The position numbers were made by a program, and so were the translations under genes. Shown here in pieces: positions 17,322-24,631 of a stretch of DNA of 64,000 bases. Source of the stretch: an uncultured Lachnospiraceae bacterium (GTDB lineage: Bacteria > Bacillota > Clostridia > Lachnospirales > Lachnospiraceae). Where the stretch lies: positions 8,491-72,490 of the forward strand of contig CAUAFT010000013.1 of the NCBI GenBank assembly GCA_958428365.1, given 5' to 3'. The notes beneath the pieces were generated by a model. That model worked only from the letters and a program-made list of their open reading frames with translations, was not told where the DNA came from and did no database searches. The first letter of the stretch is position 1; every line of letters begins with the position of its first letter.

Positions 17322-19481
17322 TTATTTTTTCTTCTTTAAGGCTCTTACCCGCAGCAGATACCAGATCTCACTCGCCAGGCAGATGGAAGAATAGGTACCT
17401 GCAAGGAGTCCCACCATTAACGGAAGGGCAAATTCCCGGATGGAGGTGACGCCCAGAATATAGAGCACCAACACCATGACAAAAGTGGTAATCGATGTAT
17501 TGACGCTTCGGGACATGGTCTGCATTATGCTCTTGTTCACAATATCCCGATAGGCTTCCTTCGTCTCCTCGTGTCTTGTCTTTAAGGTCTCACGGATCCG
17601 GTCGAAGATAACGATGGTATTGTTGATGGAATATCCGATAATGGTCAGCATACACGCGATAAAGGTATTACCAACGGAAATCCACGCCAGCACATAGCAG
17701 GTGAGCACGATCAGCACGTCATGGCTCAGGGCAATGACCGCACTCGCTGCAAAGCGGACGTCCTTGAAACGGAACCAGATATAGATCAGCATACAGATCG
17801 TAGCGATCGCAACCGCCACAATGGCGTCGCTTTTCATCTCATCGCTGACAGTGGAACTGATGCTCTCGGATGTGATGGTGGTCTCGTCAATGTTAAAGTT
17901 GTCCTTTAAGACCTGGTTTAACTGCTCGCGTTCATCCAAAGAGAGGGTACGGGTCTTAATGATGACCTGATTGGTTCCCTCTACCGCCTGCGCCTGAACA
18001 TTACCGTCTCCGGTCACTTCCTCCACCAGAGGCACGATCTCTTTGTCGATCTCATTGATGGTATACTTTTTATCCATCACAACGGAGGTGGAAGTACCTC
18101 CCTTAAACTCCAGACTGTAGTTTAAGATATTGCCGCTGTCTGCCTTGTGAACCCCCATGCCGATAAATCCGCTGGCAATGATAAGGCAGGATATGGTGAT
18201 GAAAATTCCCGTCTTGCCAACGAAGTTCACAGACTTGCGCTCCTTTGCCTTACCATAGAATTTTTCATCCCGAAGCCCGATGGAATAAACCGCCTGAAGC
18301 AACAGCTTTGTGATCACCATACAGGTGAACATGGACAGAATAATACCGATGGCAAGGGTCGACGCAAAGCCCTTAACGCTTCCGGAACCCCTCAGTCCCA
18401 GCACTGCCGCTGCGATCAGGGTGGTGATGTTTCCATCCAGGATCGCGGAACGCGCTCTGGAAAATCCGTTTTCAATTGCCGTGGCAACGCTCTTGCCCGC
18501 CGCGATCTCCTCCCGGATACGGGCGAAGATGATGACGTTGGCGTCCACCGCCATACCGATGGATAAGATGATACCTGCAATACCTGGTAACGTCAATGTC
18601 ACCTCAAATAAATACAGGGTGGCAATGACCAGAGTCGTGTAAACTGCCAGGGAAACGGCAGATACCACACCTGGAAGCAGGTATTGAACCATCATGAAGA
18701 TCATAACGATCACAAGACCGATGGCAGCCGCCTTTAAACTGGTGGAGATCGCCTCCTCACCCAGCTGTGCTCCCACCACCTCGGAGCGCAGTTCCTCTAA
18801 CTGCAAGGACAGAGAACCGATACGGATCTGGGAAGCTAAGGCTTCCGCCTCCTCATAGCTTGCCATACCGCTGATCTGCGCTGTGCCTCCGGTGATCGCC
18901 TGCTGCACCTGCGGATAGCTGATGACTTCCTCATCATAGACGATCGGAAGGTAATTTCCCACATTTTCAGAGGTCACCTCTCCAAAGGTCTTAGCTCCCT
19001 CCTCTGTCAGAGTCAGCTCCACAATATATTCCTTGTTTCCGGTATCCCCGGTGATAGTCTGCGCCTTGGCTGTGGACACCGCAGTTCCATCCATAAACGC
19101 CTCTCCGTCTGAGGTCTGAAATTCCAGAGTACCCGGTTTTCCCAGCTCTTCCAGGATCTCATTGGCGTCGGTGACACCCGGAATCTCAACGGAGATACGG
19201 TCGTCTCCCACCTGGTAGACCTGTGCCTCGGTACTGTAGGTCTCCACACGCTTTTGTAACTTGTAAATGGTGTCGCTCATATCTTCGTCCGACGGCTCGT
19301 CTCCCACAACCTGATAGGTGATGGACACTCCACCTGCCAGATCCAGTCCCAGACTGATACTGCGGGCCTCTCCCACTCCGGTGGAAGAGATGATGGTCAC
19401 GGCATAGTAACACAGCCCCGCAAAAATACCAAGTATCAGAATCAGAGTGACAATCGCTTTGTTCTTCTTCATGGTCTTCAT
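17322..19481 (-). CDS. secDF: Fused protein translocase subunit SecDF
   Basis: 719 aa. It assists the Sec translocon by using proton motive force to pull proteins out. The SecD half has TM1 (about 10-30), the GLDLAGG motif (about 44-50), a periplasmic-type P1 region and a five-TM bundle (about 255-410). The SecF half follows from about residue 425, with its own TM1, FKGGTS motif and five TM helices. The single-chain fusion is common in Firmicutes. ATG at 19481 follows AGAAAGGAAC. It sits in the SCIFF operon, a conserved neighbourhood in Clostridia. Confidence 0.95.
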   Translation of the reverse strand: MKTMKKNKAIVTLILILGIFAGLCYYAVTIISSTGVGEARSISLGLDLAGGVSITYQVVGDEPSDEDMSDTIYKLQKRVETYSTEAQVYQVGDDRISVEIPGVTDANEILEELGKPGTLEFQTSDGEAFMDGTAVSTAKAQTITGDTGNKEYIVELTLTEEGAKTFGEVTSENVGNYLPIVYDEEVISYPQVQQAITGGTAQISGMASYEEAEALASQIRIGSLSLQLEELRSEVVGAQLGEEAISTSLKAAAIGLVIVMIFMMVQYLLPGVVSAVSLAVYTTLVIATLYLFEVTLTLPGIAGIILSIGMAVDANVIIFARIREEIAAGKSVATAIENGFSRARSAILDGNITTLIAAAVLGLRGSGSVKGFASTLAIGIILSMFTCMVITKLLLQAVYSIGLRDEKFYGKAKERKSVNFVGKTGIFITISCLIIASGFIGMGVHKADSGNILNYSLEFKGGTSTSVVMDKKYTINEIDKEIVPLVEEVTGDGNVQAQAVEGTNQVIIKTRTLSLDEREQLNQVLKDNFNIDETTITSESISSTVSDEMKSDAIVAVAIATICMLIYIWFRFKDVRFAASAVIALSHDVLIVLTCYVLAWISVGNTFIACMLTIIGYSINNTIVIFDRIRETLKTRHEETKEAYRDIVNKSIMQTMSRSVNTSITTFVMVLVLYILGVTSIREFALPLMVGLLAGTYSSICLASEIWYLLRVRALKKKK

Positions 19482-19499
19482 GATCTTTGTTCCTTTCTT

Positions 19500-20861
19500 T
19501 TAACCTTCCTGTTCTGCCAAGGCTGCTTTTATCATAATTGCACATTCCACACGTTTCTTCTGTAATTCACAGCCAATCTCATAGGTTTTCAATATATCTC
19601 CATGGAAGTTGTACGCGTTAGCGGCACAGCCCCCACTGCAGTAGAACTTCGCAAAACAGTCCCTGCACCTGTCCTTCGCATAGACATTACAGCACTTGAA
19701 CTCATCCCGAAGCTCTGTATTCACAACCCCGTCCCATACATTTCCCATCAGAAACTTCTCATTTCCGACAAACTGATGACAGGGATACAGATCCCCCCAC
19801 GGCGTCACGGCAAGATATTCCGTACCTGAGCCGCAGCCTGACAGTCTCTTGTAGACACAGGGACCTCCCTCTAAATCTATCATAAAATGAAAGAAATTAA
19901 ATCCCTCTCCCCTTTTATTTCTCTCCACCATCTCCGCCGCCAGCGCATCGTATTCCTCAAACAGCTTCGGAAGGTCCCCTTCCTGAATGGCGTAATCGTC
20001 TGTCTCCTCCGCCACCACCGGCTCCACGGAGATCTGCTTGAATCCCAGATCCGCCAGATGAAGGACATCCTGGGAAAAATCGGTGTTGTGATGGGTGTAA
20101 GTTCCCCTCACATAATATTTATCCTGGTTCCTGCTCTCGGCAAACTTTTGGAACTTGGGCACGATCAGATCATAGCTGCCGCTTCCGTTTCGAAACGGTC
20201 TCATGTGATCGTGGACTTCCTTCCTTCCGTCGATACTCAGCACCACATTGTCCATTTCCCGGTTGGCAAATTCCATAATGTCATCGTTTAAAAGAACTCC
20301 GTTGGTGGTCAGGGTAAAACGGAAGTGTTTATCATGCAGCTTCTCCTGCTCTCTTCCATATGCCACCAATTGTCTGACCACCTCGAAATTCATCAGGGGT
20401 TCTCCGCCAAAAAAATCCACTTCCAGATTCCTTCTGCTTCCGGAGTTGGCGATCAGAAAATCCAGCGCCGCCTTCCCTGTCTCGTAGGACATCAAAGCCC
20501 TTCTGCCATGATATTCCCCTTCCTCCGCAAAACAGTAGCGACAGGCAAGGTTGCAGTCATGGGCAATGTGAAGACAGAGCGCCTTGACCACGGTGGGACG
20601 CTTTTTGAAGTCCTGTAACGGAACCTCGTAGGTGTCCTCGGTAAACAGACTTCCCTCTTCCTTCAATGCGGCGATCTCCTCCACCGCCTCCTCAATCTCT
20701 TCCCTGCCGTATGTTCCCTGAAGCTTCTGTACGATCTCCTCTTTGCTGCTCTTTTCAAATAAAGGAATGACATCATATACAACCTTATCCACAACATGGA
20801 CCGCACCGCTGTTCACATCCAGCACGATGTGGTACCCATTGTTTATATACTGATGAACCAC
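19500..20861 (-). CDS. scfB: SCIFF radical SAM maturase
   Basis: 453 aa. The radical SAM motif CxxxCxxC is CNLACRYC (about residues 103-110). A C-terminal SPASM domain is rich in cysteines (GCGSGTEYLAVTPWGDLYPC... CRDCFAKFYCSGGC) for auxiliary 4Fe-4S clusters, and an N-terminal RRE-like peptide-binding region precedes the barrel. Family members install thioether bonds between Cys and Thr residues of the SCIFF peptide. The precursor gene scfA lies 110 nt upstream. A hairpin between the two genes may lower scfB expression relative to the peptide. Confidence 0.93.
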   Translation of the reverse strand: MVHQYINNGYHIVLDVNSGAVHVVDKVVYDVIPLFEKSSKEEIVQKLQGTYGREEIEEAVEEIAALKEEGSLFTEDTYEVPLQDFKKRPTVVKALCLHIAHDCNLACRYCFAEEGEYHGRRALMSYETGKAALDFLIANSGSRRNLEVDFFGGEPLMNFEVVRQLVAYGREQEKLHDKHFRFTLTTNGVLLNDDIMEFANREMDNVVLSIDGRKEVHDHMRPFRNGSGSYDLIVPKFQKFAESRNQDKYYVRGTYTHHNTDFSQDVLHLADLGFKQISVEPVVAEETDDYAIQEGDLPKLFEEYDALAAEMVERNKRGEGFNFFHFMIDLEGGPCVYKRLSGCGSGTEYLAVTPWGDLYPCHQFVGNEKFLMGNVWDGVVNTELRDEFKCCNVYAKDRCRDCFAKFYCSGGCAANAYNFHGDILKTYEIGCELQKKRVECAIMIKAALAEQEG

Positions 20862-20912
20862 TCTTTCGTCCTCGCTTTCTCGTCTCTTTTTCCTATGCTT
20901 TTATAACGCACA

Positions 20913-20942
20913 AATGACCGCACGCAATTGCGGACGGTCGTT
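20913..20942 (-). terminator. Hairpin between scfA and scfB
   Basis: AATGACCG (20913-20920) pairs with CGGTCGTT (20935-20942), with an inner palindrome CGCAATTGCG. On the minus strand it lies 29 bases after the scfA stop. It is not followed by a strong T-tract, so a partial terminator or an RNA-stabilising hairpin is more likely than full termination. Confidence 0.55.
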
Positions 20943-20971
20943 ATTTCTGCGCATATGTAATTTTGTACAGC

Positions 20972-21115
20972 TTATTTGCTCTGCTCACAGGTCTGGTTTC
21001 CAACTGTGCAGGAAGTCTTACATGCAGACTGACAGGAGGTCTGACACTCGCCGCATCCGCCTTTTTTCACTGTATTCTGTAATTTCTTTGTATTTAATGT
21101 CTTTATGTGTTTCAT
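20972..21115 (-). CDS. scfA: Six-cysteine peptide SCIFF (RiPP precursor)
   Basis: 47 aa. The lysine-rich leader (MKHIKTLNTKKLQNTVKKGG) is followed by six cysteines at 21, 24, 28, 32, 36 and 43, interleaved with threonines and serines, which matches the six-cysteines-in-about-45-residues family. AAAGGAG lies 8-9 nt upstream of ATG 21115. It is the substrate of the radical SAM maturase ScfB; family members receive Cys-to-Thr thioether links. The mature role is unknown. Its position beside scfB, a TIGR04086 gene and secDF is the expected one. Confidence 0.95.
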   Translation of the reverse strand: MKHIKTLNTKKLQNTVKKGGCGECQTSCQSACKTSCTVGNQTCEQSK

Positions 21116-21154
21116 AATGAAATCTCCTTTCAAACTCTTCATAATCTAAGCCCT

Positions 21155-21183
21155 AGTATAACACAATGTTTTTCATATGAAAA
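21155..21183 (-). promoter_or_regulatory. Candidate scfA promoter
   Basis: The minus strand reads TTTTCA, 17 nt, TATACT (21155-21160), 40-45 bases before the scfA start. The -35 is weak (4 of 6), so this is tentative. Confidence 0.45.
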
Positions 21184-21191
21184 GCCTTTTT

Positions 21192-21554
21192 TTATCCCAT
21201 CATTCCTCCAAGTGTACCCGCCGCCACACAGACTGCCAGGCTGGTCAGCATATGCGCCATGTCCTCCGGCAGACCTCCGCTGATGACTGCCGACACGGCG
21301 AACAGGATCAGAAAGTAGACGATTCCCACCAAAAACCCCCATAAAAATTTTTTGTTCTTCATCTTCTTTCCCGCCACAAAACCGCCAAGCCAGCAGGACA
21401 ATACATAGACCACGATCACGCCCACATCCACAAAAGTCCCGTTTAACTGGCATTTATCCAGCATCAGCGCCATAATCACCAGACCCAGCCCGGTGATCAG
21501 ATACATCAGGATCAGATCTGCAACCATCCATTGAAAGGATTTCTTTTTCTCCAT
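21192..21554 (-). CDS. TIGR04086 family membrane protein
   Basis: 120 aa with four predicted TM helices (about 10-30, 42-60, 70-92 and 100-118) and positively charged ends. I chose ATG 21554 because GGGGAGGGG lies 7 nt upstream; the frame extends to 21593 without support. Members of this family neighbour SCIFF genes in Clostridia, which fits here (scfA is next). The function is unknown. CCTCC at 21583-21587 (read on the minus strand) could pair with the GGAGG of the ribosome binding site. Confidence 0.85.
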   Translation of the reverse strand: MEKKKSFQWMVADLILMYLITGLGLVIMALMLDKCQLNGTFVDVGVIVVYVLSCWLGGFVAGKKMKNKKFLWGFLVGIVYFLILFAVSAVISGGLPEDMAHMLTSLAVCVAAGTLGGMMG

Positions 21555-21678
21555 ATTCTTCCCCTCCCCTACATATATATGAGGAGGTTCCAAAAATATG
21601 AACCCAAGTTAGAACGCGCCGTAAAGGATGATGTGCTTTACAATTTTTACCCGCCGGAAGTTCCTGCTGCTTCTCAAC

Positions 21679-22332
21679 TTATGACTCACGGGAATCCTGT
21701 TCCTGCTCCGCCTTGGTCTTTAAGATCGCCTCGTTTAAGGAGAGCATTTTCTCATCTAAAACGGATACGATGCCGGAACATTCTCTAAGCTCCTTGCTGA
21801 TGTATTCCGGTGCGTTTCCCTCAAATTTATAATAGATCTTATGTTCCAGACTCGCCCAGAAATCCATGGCAATGGTGCGGATCTGAATCTCCACCTTGGT
21901 ATCAATGACCTGATCCGACAGAAAGATCGGGACCGTGACCAGCATGTGATAGCTCTTATATCCACTCTGCTTCGGATGCTTAATATAATCCTTGATGGAA
22001 ACCACGGTCAGGTCGTTCTGCCTTCCGATCATCTCCGCCATTTTATAGATATCCGAGGTAAAGGAACACACGATCCGCAGACCCGCGATATCGTTGATAT
22101 GTTCCACCATATTGTCGATGGAGGTCTCGTAACCGTTCTTTTTCAGCTTCTTCACAATGCTCTCCGGGGATTTGATCCTGGATTTTATGTATTCGATCGG
22201 ATTGTACTGGTGCACATATTGAAACTCATCGTTCAGTATCTCCAGCTTCGTACCCACTTCCTTCAACGCTGCGTTATATAAAAACATGACCGCCTGCCAG
22301 CTGTCAATACCCTCATCAAATATCGCTCCCAT
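21679..22332 (-). CDS. Small alarmone synthetase, (p)ppGpp (RelQ/YjbM-like)
   Basis: 217 aa, close to the roughly 210 aa typical of RelQ. The RelA/SpoT synthetase fold shows the ATP/GTP-binding pattern SRIKSPESIVKKL (about 70), DIAGLRIVCSF (about 98), GYKSYHMLV (about 135) and VEIQIRTIAMDFWASLEHKIYYK (about 160). There is no HD hydrolase domain or ACT/TGS tail, so it makes but does not degrade pppGpp/ppGpp, likely under envelope or growth stress. ATG follows GGAAGGTGGAATTACT. Confidence 0.92.
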   Translation of the reverse strand: MGAIFDEGIDSWQAVMFLYNAALKEVGTKLEILNDEFQYVHQYNPIEYIKSRIKSPESIVKKLKKNGYETSIDNMVEHINDIAGLRIVCSFTSDIYKMAEMIGRQNDLTVVSIKDYIKHPKQSGYKSYHMLVTVPIFLSDQVIDTKVEIQIRTIAMDFWASLEHKIYYKFEGNAPEYISKELRECSGIVSVLDEKMLSLNEAILKTKAEQEQDSRES

Positions 22333-22505
22333 AGTAATTCCACCTTCCGTTGCTAGTATCTGTATTTATTATATCACTCCTTCTCTCTTTTGGTCTTAAA
22401 TTTTCTAATATTTTTCATATTTTTTTCGCTATCCCAAACAATATCTGATATAATGAGCGCAAGTGAGAAGAATGAGCTCGCTTATTCGGCGAACGGCGAA
22501 TGACG

Positions 22506-22529
22506 ATCATGACGCAGTCATGATATAAT
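22506..22529 (+). promoter_or_regulatory. Extended -10 promoter covered by a perfect dyad
   Basis: TGATATAAT (22521-22529) is an extended -10 element. A perfect 8-bp inverted repeat, ATCATGAC / GTCATGAT with a 3-nt spacer (22506-22524), overlaps its upstream edge. ATGACG at 22500-22505 may act as a weak -35 (18-nt spacing). The dyad looks like a repressor site for the gene at 22559-22822. Confidence 0.6.
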
Positions 22530-22558
22530 AGATGGACAACGGAAAGGATCATTACATT

Positions 22559-22822
22559 ATGCGAATCTGGTTTAAGATGATAAAAGACAATCGGATGCTG
22601 AAAGATACCACCATTACCGATAACAGCAACGATACAAGAACTCATAAGATCTTCCACGCCCTGGATGAGATCTGCTATGCTTTTGACTTAAGCAAACCTA
22701 TCTGGCTGGACAACACTGTGGCGGATTTCAAGCGCCACGCCAAGGCGAGGTTTTATCAGGACAGCTTTATTGACAACATCGACTTCGACTACCTGGAAAT
22801 ACAGGTGCTTGAGGAGGATTAA
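22559..22822 (+). CDS. Conserved small protein of unknown function
   Basis: 87 aa from ATG 22559, preceded by GGAAAGGATC. An upstream in-frame ATG at 22532 would lie almost on the transcription start and lacks a site. The protein is soluble and charged (MRIWFKMIKDNRML... HALDEICYAFDLSKPIWLDN... FIDNIDFDYLEIQVLEED) and has no domain I can name. Its own promoter with a dyad, a convergent terminator, and typical codon use support a real gene. It is one of few plus-strand genes in this half of the window. Confidence 0.75.
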   Translation: MRIWFKMIKDNRMLKDTTITDNSNDTRTHKIFHALDEICYAFDLSKPIWLDNTVADFKRHAKARFYQDSFIDNIDFDYLEIQVLEED

Positions 22823-22850
22823 AAGAATCTCACTGCGGGGGATTCTCTTT
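22821..22850. terminator. Bidirectional terminator between convergent genes
   Basis: AGAATC (22824-22829) pairs with GATTCT (22841-22846), flanked by A-rich sequence on the left and CTTTTCTT on the right. It lies between the plus-strand small protein and the minus-strand methyltransferase, whose stop codon falls within it. Confidence 0.7.
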
Positions 22851-23621
22851 TCTTCTCTGGCGGTTTCCCTCATAGAGGAGGATTCCAGCCGCCATCGCCG
22901 CATTCAGGGACTCCAATTCTCCCTCCATGGGAATGCGGATATAGGTATCCGCCAGCCCTGCGATCTCCTCACTCAAACCATTTCCCTCATTTCCAATCAA
23001 AAAAGCAGAGGGCTTTTTGTAGTCCTCCTGGTCATAGGAAGCCTTCCCTTTTAAATGGGCTGCATAGAAAGACACGCCTTTTTCCTGAAGGTTTTCCACC
23101 GTCTTATGCAAGTCTTCCGTATAGAGAAATGGCATCCGGTAAATGGATCCCATCGTGGAGCGGATGGTCTTTGGGTTGAACAGATCCACCGTGGACTTGT
23201 TCATTAGAATCCCGGTGGCTCCGGCTCCCTCTGCGGTGCGGAACATGGTTCCCAGATTGCCGGGATCCTGAATGCTCTCCGTCACCAGAAGAAGCGGCGT
23301 TCTGCCCTCTCCTCCAAGCAGATCCTCAAGCTCATAGTCCGGCATTTTTAAAATACAAAGGATCCCCTGGGGAGTCATGGTATCGGAGATATGCCTGAAT
23401 ACGGAATCGGAGACCACCTCATACTCCGTCCCCTTTAAGATATCTCCGTTTTTTTGAAGAAAGGTCTCAGAGACATAGACCTGCTTGAGCCAGTCCCTTG
23501 GCGCCTCCTGAAACATCTTGCTTCCCTCCACAACAAAGGCACGCGACAGTCTGCGCGCCTTCCCCTTTGTGTTCAACTGTATGATTTTTTTTATCTGCGG
23601 ATTATTCGTACTTGTAATCAT
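22830..23621 (-). CDS. TrmH/SpoU-family RNA 2'-O-methyltransferase
   Basis: 263 aa. An N-terminal SpoU substrate-binding domain is followed by the SPOUT knot with motif 1 (ESIQDPGNLGTMFRTAEGAGA), motif 2 (FLIGNEGNGLSEEI) and motif 3 (IPMEGELESLNAAMAAGILLYE). It uses S-adenosylmethionine to methylate a ribose, probably in 23S rRNA; the exact site cannot be assigned. It starts 8 nt after pfkA with only a weak ribosome binding site, so translation is probably coupled. Confidence 0.9.
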   Translation of the reverse strand: MITSTNNPQIKKIIQLNTKGKARRLSRAFVVEGSKMFQEAPRDWLKQVYVSETFLQKNGDILKGTEYEVVSDSVFRHISDTMTPQGILCILKMPDYELEDLLGGEGRTPLLLVTESIQDPGNLGTMFRTAEGAGATGILMNKSTVDLFNPKTIRSTMGSIYRMPFLYTEDLHKTVENLQEKGVSFYAAHLKGKASYDQEDYKKPSAFLIGNEGNGLSEEIAGLADTYIRIPMEGELESLNAAMAAGILLYEGNRQRRKENPPQ

Positions 23622-23629
23622 ATTATTCT

Positions 23630-24604
23630 CTACCGGGACAGACTCTTACAGATTTCCCACTGGTATTCCGGAATGCCCTTTTGCATTGCCAGCGCCTCAT
23701 CGATATCGAAGTCCACAAATTCTCCGTGACGGTATCCCACGACCCGGTTGGTCTTGCCCTCTAAGAGCAGATCCACTGCCATGGCTCCCATGGTGGAAGC
23801 GTAGACACGATCCTTACAAGTCGGATTGCCGCCTCTTTGCATATGTCCCAGGATCGTAGCTCTGGTCTCCACTCCCGTGGCAGCCTCGATCCGCTTCGCC
23901 ATACTGGTGGAGTGTCCAATTCCCTCAGCGTTGATGATGATATGATGTTTTTTACCGCGTTTTCTGTTATTGATGATGTTGTTGACGATCTGTTGCTCGT
24001 CGTAGTTGTATTTTTCCGGCAGAAGAATGTCCTCCGCACCGTTGGCAATTCCGCACCACAACGCAATGTAACCTGCGCCCCGTCCCATAACCTCAATGAT
24101 GGAACATCTCTCATGGGAGGTGGAGGTATCGCGCACCTTGTCAATGGCTTCCATTGCCGTATTCACCGCCGTATCAAATCCAATAGTGTACTCCGTGGAT
24201 GCGATGTCCAGATCAATGGTTCCCGGCAGTCCGATGGTGTTGATGCCGTGTTCCGCCAGCTTCTGAGCGCCTTTGAACGAGCCGTCTCCGCCTATGACAA
24301 CGATACCATCAATGCCGTGTTTTTTACAGATCTCGGCTCCCTTCTGCTGTCCCTCCGGTGTGGTGAACTCCATACAGCGGGCTGTCTGTAAGATCGTGCC
24401 GCCCCGCTGAATGATATCTGCAACATCGATCGCCTGCATATCTATAATCTCTTCCTGTAAGAGCCCTGCATATCCTCTTTTGATTCCCTTGACTTTCAAT
24501 CCCTTTGAAAGCGCCTGGCGAACAACCGCACGGATTGCCGCATTCATGCCCGGTGCGTCTCCTCCGCTGGTGAGAACACCGATCGTCTTAACTTCTTTTG
24601 CCAT
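23630..24604 (-). CDS. pfkA: ATP-dependent 6-phosphofructokinase
   Basis: 324 aa. It phosphorylates fructose 6-phosphate in glycolysis. It shows LTSGGDAPGMNAAIR, GGDGS (glycine, as in ATP- rather than pyrophosphate-dependent enzymes), the catalytic PGTIDLDI (both aspartates kept, with Leu where Asn is usual in E. coli PfkA), MGRGAGY and the LGHMQRGG signature. ATG follows AGGAGGATAGACGTT. It lies 27 nt after dnaE, an order I know from other Clostridia. Confidence 0.96.
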   Translation of the reverse strand: MAKEVKTIGVLTSGGDAPGMNAAIRAVVRQALSKGLKVKGIKRGYAGLLQEEIIDMQAIDVADIIQRGGTILQTARCMEFTTPEGQQKGAEICKKHGIDGIVVIGGDGSFKGAQKLAEHGINTIGLPGTIDLDIASTEYTIGFDTAVNTAMEAIDKVRDTSTSHERCSIIEVMGRGAGYIALWCGIANGAEDILLPEKYNYDEQQIVNNIINNRKRGKKHHIIINAEGIGHSTSMAKRIEAATGVETRATILGHMQRGGNPTCKDRVYASTMGAMAVDLLLEGKTNRVVGYRHGEFVDFDIDEALAMQKGIPEYQWEICKSLSR

Positions 24605-24631
24605 AACGTCTATCCTCCTATGGTCTCCATT

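Noticed and set aside
23837..24391. 184-aa plus-strand frame inside pfkA
   Set aside because: It is antisense to a complete, conserved pfkA and encodes no recognisable domain.
23630..24604. Pyrophosphate-dependent phosphofructokinase
   Set aside because: The GGDGS motif has Gly where PPi-dependent enzymes have Asp, and both catalytic aspartates of TIDLDI are present.
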